Below, piece by piece: positions 1-10,520 of a DNA stretch of 64,000 nt; within the stretch, counting starts at the first letter, position 1; each line of letters begins with the position of its first letter. Source of the DNA: Ceratobasidium sp. AG-K (Eukaryota > Basidiomycota > Agaricomycetes > Cantharellales > Ceratobasidiaceae); assembly GCA_037039685.1 (NCBI GenBank), contig JAWNGF010000013.1:703001-767000 (forward strand), given 5' to 3'. A program made the position numbers and the translations under genes. The notes under the pieces were generated by a model. The model made no database searches, was not told the origin of the DNA, and saw only the letters and a program-made list of their open reading frames with translations.

Positions 1-174
1 GTACACGATTTCCCGGACACCACATTTACTTCCTGAGAGACCAAAAACTGACCGAAATGACAATATAAAATTATAAAAAGGCGAGTTTATAGCGGAATAA
101 CTATGGGGTAAAGAAGCTAGAACGAACAGGTGTTCAGAGTTAGATAGCTTTAGTCTGGCAGATGAGCACTCACT

Positions 175-585
175 TTATGGATCCTCAGCAAGAATCGTAA
201 CCGAATCGACACTACAACCCTCGAGCGATGTAACGTTGTATACATCTGGAGTCTCGGGATCATCGCAACGCACAAAAACGCGAGGTTTGGCACCGAAAAT
301 CTGGCTCATCTTCTGCACCATCTTGGTTGGGATACGCGGCTGAGGCCTCATGTGGCGGTCATAGGTATAGACATACCCAAACGATTCGTTGATCTTGGCA
401 CGGCAAATTATTACAGGACCATTGAGCTCGGTCAACGCACCGTGGAGGTCTATTGCAAGTTCCTCCGAGTCGCCGCGATAGTGAAAGTTGAGGTTATCGC
501 GCAAGAGTGGAACAAGTTCATCGTCAGTGGCGGCGTAGCCCTTGAAGGACCTTGGGTACATCCACTCTTCGGTGTCGGGGTCCAT
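175..585 (-). CDS. Hypothetical protein, 3' part of a gene
   Basis: This open frame of about 137 codons has protein-like composition: acidic and aromatic residues are well mixed, and there are segments such as LLRDNLNFHYRGDSEEL and MSQIFGAKPRVFVRCDD. I do not recognise a family. I took the ATG at 585-583. An acceptor-like CTGACAG lies just upstream of it on the minus strand, so the true gene may have a further 5' exon that I cannot place, because the DNA beyond is low-complexity sequence of the relic on the other strand. There is no signal peptide and no membrane segment in the visible part. The gene is a tail-to-tail neighbour of the relic at 600-1919, which it may partly overlap. Function is unknown. 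Confidence 0.45.
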   Translation of the reverse strand: MDPDTEEWMYPRSFKGYAATDDELVPLLRDNLNFHYRGDSEELAIDLHGALTELNGPVIICRAKINESFGYVYTYDRHMRPQPRIPTKMVQKMSQIFGAKPRVFVRCDDPETPDVYNVTSLEGCSVDSVTILAEDP

Positions 586-599
586 GAGCACCCCTTGTT

Positions 600-1919
600 T
601 CTGTCAGGTACTCCAAAGTCCAAAATCAAACCCCTCACGAACGAGATACGTGAAGTCGGTTCTTCGAACCCCAGTGGTACGCACGAAAACAACACATCAG
701 ACGACGACGACCTTGAAGACTCAAATGCAAGTGAACAAGCCAAGAGCGACGGCGGAAGCCACACCGCCAGCAAAGGTGGCGAAGAAGGAAGCCTCGAGAG
801 CAGCGGTGGAAGTGGCGGCGGAAGTGGCAGCGAAAGCAGTGGCGAAAGTAGCGGCGAAAGCAGCGATGAAGATAACGGCGAAAATTATAACAAGAGGACG
901 GCAACGGGTAAAAGCAAGGGCAAGAGAAAGGTCAAATAAGAGGATAAGAGCTTCTCAGGTAGCTCTCTGCGGCAAGGAGGGCTACTTGTCGTATTACGCT
1001 CCCAAGATCATCCCTCCGTCTACCCCAACGCACCTGACGAAGCGACCACATCTTTGACCTCCCCCGGCCAGAGTCTGTCTTGTTCGTCGCTTCAACGCAC
1101 GCATCAAGTGATGCAACTAAACAGGCTAGCTGTCGGGACTCTTACTACTACGTCGATTTCGTTCTACTTGGACTTGATAGTTCACCTTCCAACACCCAAC
1201 AGCGTTTTAGCTTAACCGTTTCTCAGCATGAGGTCTATTGCCCCGTCATGATTGAAATCAAAAGGGCACCTTCAAGGACACGTCGTGCAAACAAGTCCTT
1301 CCAGTCCGTAGTTGCTTTCCTGGTCAATATGGGGCATCACGATATCGAGGTTAAGGCGCTGTAACGGTACGAGTGACGTGATGATTAGCTAACCTGTATG
1401 CGCGCGAGAGCCGCAGGCGCCGCGCGTGACCGTCTCGTTCGTGTATGTGCATGTATGGACCCGGGTGCCTTTATGGGCCCCGGCCCCTCGTTTCTTGTCC
1501 CCTGTCTTCGATACTACCGCTATAAAACTGTGTGTTACGACTTGTTATACAACCACGGCGACTACGTCGCCGTTCTGAGCCTATATACATTGCCCGAGTA
1601 GGCCGTAGACCTTACAGGCGCCAGCTCTTTCCTGTGCTACCCTCGCCAGTAATCCACCGTTGGGATCGCATCTTCAGGTCTTTTCTGGAGCTTTACTGTT
1701 GTATCGCGTGAAGACAAAACAGTAGCTTGGTCAAATTTTTTCTACTGCACGAAACCTGGTCATCAAGATATCCTTAGGGAGTTGCTTGGAGCAGCAGCAA
1801 ACTCTCCTCAAAACCCAGCAGGTTACCAGGATGGATTGGTTATAGACCTCCTAAAAAAGCACAAGCTCACGCGACTGCTTCGGGAAGCCCTTGATGTTTT
1901 TGCCGAAGACAAGTTGTAG
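600..1919 (+). pseudogene. Decayed coding relic, unknown conserved protein
   Basis: Several stretches read as one former protein but lie in different frames. First comes a Ser/Gly/Glu-rich segment with a basic end (about 780-939). Then follow YLSYYAPKIIPPSTPTHL (about 984-1037), HIFDLPRPESVLFVASTHAS (about 1047-1106), a segment containing VEIKRAPSRTR-like sequence (about 1240-1290), and a C-terminal segment containing FWSFTVVSREDKTVAW and GYQDGLVIDLLKKHK that ends at TAG 1917-1919. Between the last two lies a GT...AG interval of roughly 250 nt (about 1364-1616), which could be an intron or an insertion. After it the frame needs one base removed, and an in-frame TAA stands at 1650-1652. The breaks are real in this sequence. 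Whether they are true mutations or base-call errors is open. I infer the fragments belong together from their order and style; the function is unknown. Confidence 0.4.
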
Positions 1920-1935
1920 TGTATGAAGTTGATTG

Positions 1936-2712
1936 CTATCGCGTTCGGATTGTAAATTTATTGTAGCCAACCGCAAATCGCAAGTTTACTAGTGATTTCT
2001 ATAGTACCGCGTATGCTAGTGGTTAAGTCGTCAAGTATGCATGTTGCATAGCCATTCATCAAAATGTCTCAGCCTATTATGATGTATGCTTAACTTTTTA
2101 ACCAGTGACAACGTGATTTATGCTTATAGATGGAAATACTTAGAGCTCACAGCAATGTCAGTCTACAGGCATGAAAGTTATGCATACATACCATCGTCAA
2201 GAGGAGGCGCTCCATAGCGCAGCTTATGCTTCTTCAACGCGAGCAGTTTGCATTACCGGTGCGTGCATAACACTACATGTTATGCATACCAGCATTGTCA
2301 CTCCACTGAGCACCTAATTCTTTCTAGAGACTAGTTCACCCAAAATATTATCACATCGGGGTTCAATTTATTTACTAATAGGTGTAACTTGTGTAGAAGC
2401 ATAGTCACACGCACACCGACAGAACAAACGGGCATGAACCCTCCACTTGATGGCCTCGTGCTTCAGAATCGTACAAGTAAAATCGTGGTTGTTTGCGATT
2501 TTTTTTTGTTGTGAGATCGCTTGGGCGCTCGTTGAATAACTCGAACAATAAGCTACATATAACGGAGGTACTATAGAACTAGCTAAAGTAACTCGTTGTT
2601 ATTGAGGTGTGCATGTGCTTAACTTTAACCAACCACCTCACGAAAATGGTAAGCTTAGAGCAAAAAAGAAACGAGTGACTACTGGATTAAATTTACAATC
2701 CGAATGCGATAG
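1936..2712. repeat. Imperfect inverted repeat pair, possible MITE-like element
   Basis: Twenty-five bases at 1936-1960 (CTATCGCGTTCGGATTGTAA and following) recur as the reverse complement at 2688-2712 with one mismatch. Weaker similarity runs several bases outward on both sides. The roughly 780 bp unit is AT-rich, contains no open frame worth reporting, and starts directly after the stop codon of the upstream relic. This is the form of a short non-autonomous DNA transposon. I did not find a convincing target-site duplication, so it could also be a chance or inherited repeat. Confidence 0.35.
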
Positions 2713-4221
2713 ATTGCAACGAAAGATGTAGCTCCATGATCAATTATTACAATAATGTGCTGCCAGTGGATTGCGTATATGGGTGATACGCTACTCGAGT
2801 TCTTGGAGTAGTAAAGGCCATTACTGCATGCAAAATTCGATGTATAAGTCATGTGCGCTAAGTCATGTACGCCAATATTCTCCCCTTGGTTGTAAAGACT
2901 CTAGAAGTCGTGCGTTTCAACGTCGATATTATCCAGAGATACAGTAATCTCTACTGACCGTTGGGAGCAAATAGCTAAAGCCTTCCAAAAACACACGTCA
3001 ACTGCCCCACCACCTTGGCTAGGAACGAATCATAGTGACTTATAGTACTCAGGTAAACAGATAATAGAGTATTATGACTCACTGGGGTTTCACGTAGACA
3101 TGTACATCATAATGCCGCACGAGTCGTTCAACGACTGATGGACGCCCAACGCCAAATATGCGGGGCGACTGCAAATTAATTGAAAACCAGTTCTATCCGT
3201 TCCTACGGCTCGCTGAGTAGTTAGCTTTAATAGGAAACGGCGAATCTGAATTCATGAAGACCTTGATATCATGTCGTTGTCACGCCTCCCGAGTACTCTC
3301 TCTCATTGGTGCTATTCTCGCTGGCAGTATTTTCAACATATCATCTAGTATAGTTGCAAATGAAGGGTAGGCTTGGATAATTTTCGACACGAAACAGCGA
3401 CCGGTGTTCGATATTCAAAACATATATGATGTACGGTATACACTCCAACTCCCACTGGCCCGTTCACCTTGATCCCCATTAGCGGGCGACGCATGTATCC
3501 ACCCAAAATTCGCGGGTCGTGATCACATCGCCACAACCCCGAATTCGTCCGTGCTAAAAATATCTCCATGCTATTGCTCGCCATATGATCTGAATCCGAC
3601 TCGATGCCCGATAATGGAACTGGTCTTGCAACTGTATATGCCATGTCTAGAATACGTTTCTATCCTCGCCTTCCCGTGAGCGCTTGATGAGGACAGTCGG
3701 TCACCGCTGCATTACGTCTGAGCTCGTGTTGCCCAATTGCTCGGCCGAGCGCGCCATCTGTCTTGCCTTTGTTTCCTTTTCTGCCATATGAAGAAGCACT
3801 GGGATAACGTGATCATCACCGAATTCGGATTCGAAACGATGCCCGATCAACTTGGATATCTCGGCCGCTACCTCTTGAGCCAGTAATACTAGCCATAATT
3901 ACCTGTAATTAAAGTTTTTTACAGCCAGGGCGTGCGATGATCACATAAAGTCATCGGCACTGCAGTTTTAGCTAAAAATCTTGATATACACAGTGTTTGG
4001 ACAGGTATATCACGAGGTCTAGCCGCCCGCCAAGCCAATTTCGTTCGCGTCCCTCGCGGCCCTGGGCTTTTTGGACCAATCACAGGCTGTGCGGTCCTGT
4101 CATTCCGTTTCAATTTAGGTCCGGTGCAGTGTTGTCCCTGGACATAACTAGCGTGGGTGGTGGGGCAAGAAAGTTAGTCTCTTCAACGACGAACCAACCC
4201 CCCTCCCCTCCGATCCTCACG
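2713..4221. other. Intergenic, AT-rich, no gene seen
   Basis: The open frames here are short, lack splice support and have no recognisable protein pattern. The last 200 bases before 4222 are the 5' flank of the membrane-protein gene, with a pyrimidine-rich stretch shortly before its start codon. Confidence 0.5.
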
Positions 4222-5253
4222 ATGGTTAAACGGATGTTGAGCGCCGCCCTTCTCGTTCTTTTATCGGCCTCGTCTTTCGCCCAAACGACCAATTATGGTC
4301 CTACGCTGACTCAAGCTGCTCTCCAAATCCAAGGGGCGATTTCGGCGGGGTGTAATGAGACGGAGTCGTGTGTGCAGTTTGTGACTGATGTGGTAAGTTG
4401 CCCCAGGCCAGCCGAGAGAAACTTTGCTAAGTATGCGTTTTTCTAGGTTCCTCGATGCCAACGCCTGCAAGGAGATGCTGGATGTTGGTGTGGAAACCAC
4501 AACCCGCTGCATGTAAGTTCAACTAGTCCGATGTTTTATCTTATCGTATCGGGTGCTGACGGCGAGAATTATCCTAGTTCTGTGCGATTTGCATGTCCAA
4601 CCCTACGAGCAACCTCACATCTCCCGATCAGACGGCCGCTGCACTCGAGGGGCACCAGAGTAAGTTTCTCTTGAGATATGCTCCAATGGGTAGTTAAGTG
4701 TTATCGGTAGATTATCATCTCGCTTGCAACGCATATGAACAAGCTCTGAACGCTTCTGCCACCGCCACTGGTACCGCATCGGCAACCGGTGCATCAGCAG
4801 CCTCAACAAGCGCGCCGGCCGAGGGGGGTAAGAAGGCGCCCATCGGAGCGATTGTCGGAGGAGGTAAGCGCTCAATTCGCCCAGCCATCATTTTAAATTA
4901 ATATCGTGCCAGCTGTTGGCGGTGGAATCGCCTTGGCCATCGGCATCCTCGTTCTCGTCCTCTGGCTTCGCAGCCGCAAGAGACACAACGTTGCCCCTTC
5001 GAGCGTTTCCCTCTTCTCTGCGGCTGGAGCTTCGTCTTACGCCCGACCGTACTCTGGATATGGAAACCCCCAGGCAGGATTTGGTCACCACGATAACCAG
5101 ATGGGTGGGCAGCGCGAGAGTACCTTTGCGCCTGGGTATGCGCCGGTTAGTGTGCCGTACCCGACAGACGGGCTGCACACGCCTGGGGTGAACAGCGTGA
5201 GCGATGGGAGCTATAAGAAGCACCCAGAACCTATGGCACCTGGGCCGTACTAG
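4222..5253 (+). CDS. Secretory type I membrane protein, cysteine-rich ectodomain
   Basis: Five exons fit in phase: 4222-4392, 4447-4512, 4578-4659, 4711-4863 and 4913-5253, giving about 270 residues. A clear signal peptide (MVKRMLSAALLVLLSASSFA) is followed by an ectodomain of about 140 residues with eight cysteines, including a GCWCGN and an FCAIC pair. A Ser/Thr/Ala-rich stalk follows, then a Gly-rich transmembrane helix (IALAIGILVLVLWL) with a basic stop-transfer RSRKRH, and a Pro/Gly/Tyr-rich cytoplasmic tail of about 90 residues. The eight-cysteine layout recalls CFEM-type surface proteins, but the spacing does not match well enough to assign that domain. A cell-surface role is inferred from topology only. 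The gene is convergent with the gene at 5987-6674. Confidence 0.75.
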
Positions 5254-5986
5254 CCGGGCAAATAATTTATATATGTAACGGCGGGATGGCCGGCGATGCT
5301 ATCTTGGGGGGTTTTATGGGTTCGGTTTGACGAGGATTTGGGCTCATGTTACTGTTTTTGTAATGTATACAGTTGTCAGTTTTGACATTGTTTCGCCCCG
5401 AGTGGATTGCCTCGGAGTGGGCTCGACTCCGAGAACCACGCTGATGCGGGGTAAGATCAGCACGAGACGCATGCCAGGAGAAATCCGAGTGGCGGTCACG
5501 ACTGTTTGGCGATGTAGGCTGAATGTATGCGCCTCCACAGCCAACACGCTTTAGCTTCGGTGCAAAGTCACTTCGGGCGAAACAGTAATACAAATACACT
5601 TTTGATTAACAACAGAGAGAATACACCAAGTAAGGAAAAACATCGACGAGCCAACAAACGACTCCAACATGCCTGGAGACTGGCATTGATAGACCCTCTT
5701 ACGATATTGTATAAAATGTTCGTGAACAACAGGCGAGCGTGTACTGGCAATGTCGAGTGTCGGATATTGTCGAGCTCGTTGTGCACAAGAACCGATAAAC
5801 ATTCCGGACAGAGGCGAATAAAAACAGGGAAATCTAACAAACCATTAGACCGGTTCGCTCGGGCTGATTGGTCGAGAGCTGGAATGGCTGACAGTTTTGA
5901 GGGCGATGAAGGCGAAAGCACGAGTCGGGTTGAGTCTACAAGATAAGGCTGAGAGGGGATGGTCGAAGTGTCGAGGTCGAGGCGAA
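5254..5986. other. Convergent intergenic region
   Basis: This interval holds the 3' ends of two converging genes. Antisense open frames run through it, but none has splice support or recognisable composition. Confidence 0.5.
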
Positions 5987-6674
5987 CTATGAGTTGGAAA
6001 CCATTTCGACGGCGCCACACTCGATACAATGGCTCCAGAGACTGCGGCGACCGTCGAGACCAGGGTGAGATGCCATGCGGAGGCGGGGGATCTGCGAGCA
6101 ATTGGCGCTAAAACAGATCGGGTTCGTGTCAGCACGTGAGGCGCAAACAAACAAGCAGCCGCGGAATGAATCCTGCCGCAGACAGAGTCAGCGAACGTAG
6201 ACCTACCCATGGTGAACAAAGTCGCCCGTGATGGACTGGGGTTGAAGGAGGCCGACGGCAGAGTCGGAGCGGCTGTGGGTGCTGAACGAATTCTTTCTGG
6301 GGTCAAGGTTCGAGTCGACCATATCGGCGTCTCCGGAGGACGGGAACGGATACAGGTCGAAGTGCGGGTAGGCGGCTGGAGTCGGGTTCAACATGCGTCA
6401 GGTCACTGGTCGAAATGAAACTCACGAGAGTTGTACGATGACGCGCTGGTTGCAAGCGAAGCTAGTGAGGGCGCGGGAGAGGGCGCATCCTCGTTATCCA
6501 TATCCACGTCCTCGGTGATAATAGCCTCCGTAGTGGGTGCCACCTTGGTTTGCTGTGAGGGCGCGGGTGAATAAGCGACCGAGAGTCATAGTTCGACTAG
6601 CATACCTTGACGGGGGCGTAGGTCATTGCGGAAGTCTCCTCAGAGTCGTCGAACTTGCGCTTGGTGAAGGCCAT
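5987..6674 (-). CDS. Small hypothetical protein with acidic, Ser/Pro-rich N-terminus
   Basis: Four exons join in phase with consensus splice sites: 6674-6606, 6552-6426, 6375-6207 and 6107-5987, giving about 160 residues. The N-terminus is MAFTKRKFDDSEETSAMTY. It is followed by an acidic stretch (TEDVDMDNEDAPSPAPS), a middle with aromatic residues (YPHFDLYPFPSSGD) and Ser-rich sequence, and a compact C-terminus ending LWSHCIECGAVEMVSNS. The C-terminal CxxC could bind metal or be redox-active, but I cannot name a family. There is no signal peptide or membrane helix, so the protein is probably nuclear or cytosolic. The intron positions are well supported because each alternative phase hits a stop. 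Confidence 0.65.
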
Positions 6675-7955
6675 GGCTGAAACGAGGCGGAGGTGAGATG
6701 GAGCTGGGCGCGAGTGGACGAGGGTGAGGGTTTGAATAGGCAACTATGAGCAGATGTATGCGCTAGCAAGCGGGGAGCGAGCTGGATGTGGGGGGAAGAA
6801 GGTGGTGGGAAGCTCAAGGGGAGAGGTCCTAGGTAGGTGCTATGGCTGCCCGGATTTTTATAACTGGCGCTCTGCCTAGCGCCGTTCGTAGCGCATTCCG
6901 CGCTCTGATTGGCCCAGAGCACATTCCGCGGTGTCGACAATCCGAGCATTTCACTCGCAAATCCCGACCCGAAGTCTGGGAAACCGCCATCATTCAGTGC
7001 CGAAGATTTTGGGGTCTTTCCCACCATCACGTGCAACAAGCACCAACATAGGCAATCTGCCACTCTCACGTGCCCCTCTTAGTCATTTGCTTGACAATGC
7101 TTGTGAAATTCAAATGTGACGTGAGAGCGGCTTACGTTGGCCACTGTATCTCTGACTCGAGCGTGCCGCGGTACCCACATAGTATTATTTTTGGCCATTT
7201 TCGGCCGCGCCGGCTGTGCGGAAAGCCGGCGCCCTTCGTTACTCTACGCCGCCTAGTTGTACTGCGCAACAGATTACGATAACCCCTCGAAGGCGCGTCC
7301 GTACCGTCTTACAGCGTTCCGACAAGTTGCGGCGTACCACTCCTGCACGTGCTTTCGTGACTGTTCGGGTTGCACGTTCGAGGCTCGTTTCCATATTTGG
7401 TGCGCATGTATAGCGTCGTAAATCCTCGGAATCTCGATCTCCTTTGACACTCGTTTCAAAGGCATAATGACGTTCTCGTAATACCCGAGTATACATTGAC
7501 GTCGAAAGATCACCAACTCAGCTCCTTTCTGCTTTTGAGATATCTGGTTGTGGTCAATATAGGACAGTAATTTATGTACCATCGGTATATCACGGCCCTC
7601 ACTGGGTTAATGTTCTATCGTCGCGAGTGTGATACTCCAACCACGTTTGCTTACTGCACCACGTAAGGTTTACACTCGGCAACTCCGGTTTCCTCATTTA
7701 CACTTGGTATTTCCTCATGGGTTACGTCACCTGTTGCGTCTTTGACACTGCATTTGTGGTCCTATCGCGGGCACCAGCCTTGCGCCTGCATCCGATTTCG
7801 TCTTCGGCTGTGGTATCGAGGGTATAAAAGGGGGCCTCGGACGGAGCTCGTACATCCACTCTTCCGCACCCTTCTCAATCGTACTACTCTAGCAACTTTA
7901 TCAAAGTAGGTCATAGTATTACTGCCAGCTTCTCCATCTGACCCTTCCATTGCAG
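6675..7955. other. Divergent promoter region
   Basis: This spacer lies between two divergently transcribed genes and contains no supported coding exon. The only clear element is the TATA box at 7823. Pyrimidine-rich sequence and a probable 5' UTR intron (donor GTAGGT near 7905, acceptor CATTGCAG ending 7955) precede the start codon of the plus-strand gene. Confidence 0.5.
7823..7829 (+). promoter_or_regulatory. TATA box of the CBM12/DM9 gene
   Basis: TATAAAA within GAGGGTATAAAAGG lies about 130 bp upstream of the start codon at 7956. The gap is filled by a plausible leader exon and a short leader intron. Confidence 0.5.
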
Positions 7956-9363
7956 ATGGTAGATATTCTCGTTACTGAGGCTTCAGTCTGGGATTTCTGA
8001 CGTTTGCCGAGCAGGTCAACCGTTGGGAACCCGGGACTCAATATAACATCGGAGACGCTGTCGAGTACAATGGTTTGTTTGTCTGGGAACCGACTATGGC
8101 CCCACATCTTACATCTTCACTACAGGCGTTCAGTACAAAATCATCCAACCCCATAGATCCCAAGGAGACTGGACCCCTGACGCAACCCCTTCGCTCTGGG
8201 GACGTGAATGGGCCATTCGTGAGTATCAGTTTTAGTGAGGCGTTTTCATATTCTAATAACAATCCATAGCTGCATCACAACCACAGGCGCAGCAACCTTA
8301 CGGCGGAGGGGATCAGCAACGCTGGGATGGCCATGACTCGACAAAGGTCGAATTCTCCGAAGAGGAGAAGCAAAAGAACTGGTACGATCTTGACCCGGAA
8401 CGTCGCAAGCAACTCGAGGTTGGTTTATATCGTTGCTAGGTGTGGTTGTATGCTAACCGATTGTAGATCGGAGGCGGCCTCCTTGCTGGCGCAGCACTCC
8501 TCGGCGGAGGCTTCCTGGCCTACAAGAAGCACAAGGAGAACGAGGAGGAGAAAAAGGCGCTTGCTTGGGGCTTGCAGGTAACTATTATATATCCTAAATT
8601 TGGCCTATTACCTAATTAATTGTGATCACAAAGAACTGGATGACAGATGCCCAGAGGCGTACTCAGGAATTCTACCAGCAAGGATCTCGGTAGGTTTCCT
8701 CATAAAAAGCTTCTACGCATACACTGAGGTGAAATTTTTACAGTGCATCCGTAGCTTGGATCTTGGTGCACGGTACCAAGATTCCGCAAGGAGCGTTCGA
8801 GGCCGGACAAGAGTCCGATGGCACGCCGTTGTACGTTGCCCGTACTTATTTTGAGGGTGGCATTCGTGAGTGCTTTCTCCACGAGCGCATGTCGTGAACC
8901 TGAACATGAGAACTCGACCAGACCCCGGCAAAGTCAGCCCGAACTTCAAGAAGGGCGCGATTATTGGATATGACAATGACGAGATCGAGGTCGGGACGCA
9001 TCTCAAATTGTGGTGAACGAGCTTCACTGATCTCTTTGCATTGCAGGTTGAGAACTATGAAATCCTGGTTGCCAACCCTCAGGCTGTCCGATGGGTCGAT
9101 GCATCCTCTCCGTTCCAGGCCCAATTCCTTAGCGGCAGGCCGGTGGAGGGAGGACGGGAGGCCAACGGCGCGCCGTTGTTTATCGCGCAGGCCCCGTACA
9201 AGAACGGCACCCATCCAGGCAAGGCTGGAGAACATCTCAGGGGCGCAGATATCACTTATGGTGGCGATGAAAAGGTGAGCCGCTGAGCTGAATGGGAACG
9301 AGTAATGCTAAATTTTGGTGGTGGTAGATCGTTAACCCGTTCCGCGTTCTTGTCCACGCCTAA
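7956..9363 (+). CDS. CBM5/12-like module plus two DM9 (DUF3421) repeats
   Basis: Ten exons fit in phase: 7956-7958, 8015-8072, 8126-8218, 8270-8418, 8467-8577, 8634-8689, 8744-8865, 8922-8989, 9047-9274 and 9328-9363, giving 307 residues. Residues about 4-50 form a chitin-binding-type CBM5/12 module (RWEPGTQYNIGDAVEYNG, then HRSQGDWTPDATPSLWGR). A Gln/Gly linker and a charged helix follow, then a Gly-rich hydrophobic stretch (GGGLLAGAALLGGGFLAY). The C-terminal half holds two DM9 units, the first with VHGTKIPQGAFEAG and YDNDEIEVENYEILV. DM9 proteins are known as mannose-binding lectin-like proteins, so glycan binding is a reasonable inference. No signal peptide is seen. The first intron follows the ATG directly, and the donor at 8990 (GTCGGG) is weak. 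Family assignment is firm; the biological role is not. Confidence 0.8.
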
Positions 9364-10520
9364 GGGTGATGCCGTATCGAGGACGAAACAATGTACGTAG
9401 TATTGAAAACAGAAATCCAACCCTTAATGTTTTATATGCGTGTGGGCGTGCTAAATAAAGGCATGGTTCTGAGTGCGATATGGGGATCGTAAAGTGTAGG
9501 AGTACGTCAGGTCTATGAATGTTTCCAGATTATTGGCGGGGCATGGGACCAATGCCGCCGGATAGCGACTTTACGGTATGCCTAATTAGATCATTTATGA
9601 AGAATCGTGTAGAGGCGTATTTTGTGTCACGTTGATGTCGCGTAGCCACGAATTCCATGGTAGAGATATTTAGGGCTACTTTCTGCACTTTTACTTTGTC
9701 ATTCTAGGGCAGGGTCACGAATAGGGTGGCGAGTAAAATAACAAAGGACAGCTGAGTTGGACTGAGGCAAAAGCTAACTAACGTGGCGCGGTGCTCAAAG
9801 CAAGTTGAAAATGTCGCAGAGAACGCGAAAGAGATAGAGCATACTCTAACCCAAGTCAAGCATAGCCCACAGCGAATGTAGGCTAAGGCAAGTGTCACAA
9901 CGTTTATCGGAGTTACCCAGCAATGGTTTTAAGTATTCAACCATTGTTCCACTCGCCGCAAGCAGGGCTCCTTTCTCGACTCTTATCCCAGATAGCATTT
10001 ATCGACGTCGTTCCGACCGGCCGAGCTAACTGATTGGAAATCAGAATAACCTCGATTACAGGGGATCAACACTGCAACGTCGATCTTCAAGCAACCCAGT
10101 GGGACCGAGAGTGCAGGCGATTATGACCCGAAGTGTATTTTGATCGAGTCGAACTGTCATTGCCAGCGTTGTATGGAAAATACAATAAAGGGTTTAGACT
10201 TTTGCAGTGAGCGCTGGAGGACCTAGCCCAAAGCGGCCATAATTAGGCACTCGTTTCATTATTAGCCGGGTATAATTACGGCTGCCAAGCTGGTCCGGTT
10301 AGTTTGGGGTGGCAGAGGACGGGCATACCACCTTCTGGCCCGAGTTGCCACCGGCATGTTCTATTGTTCATCGAACGGGTGTTCGGCTACAACCAGATGT
10401 GTTCTCATACTTATCACAAGGAAAATACATTCTCCGTTCCTATTTTCTGGAATAGTTCAGACACCAATTTGAACAAAAAATGCTTCGAAACAATTCCCAA
10501 TCTTGAATATGGTCTGAAAG
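9364..10520. other. Convergent intergenic region, no gene seen
   Basis: The 3' flanks of the CBM12/DM9 gene and the transporter gene meet here. Only short unsupported frames are present. Confidence 0.5.
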
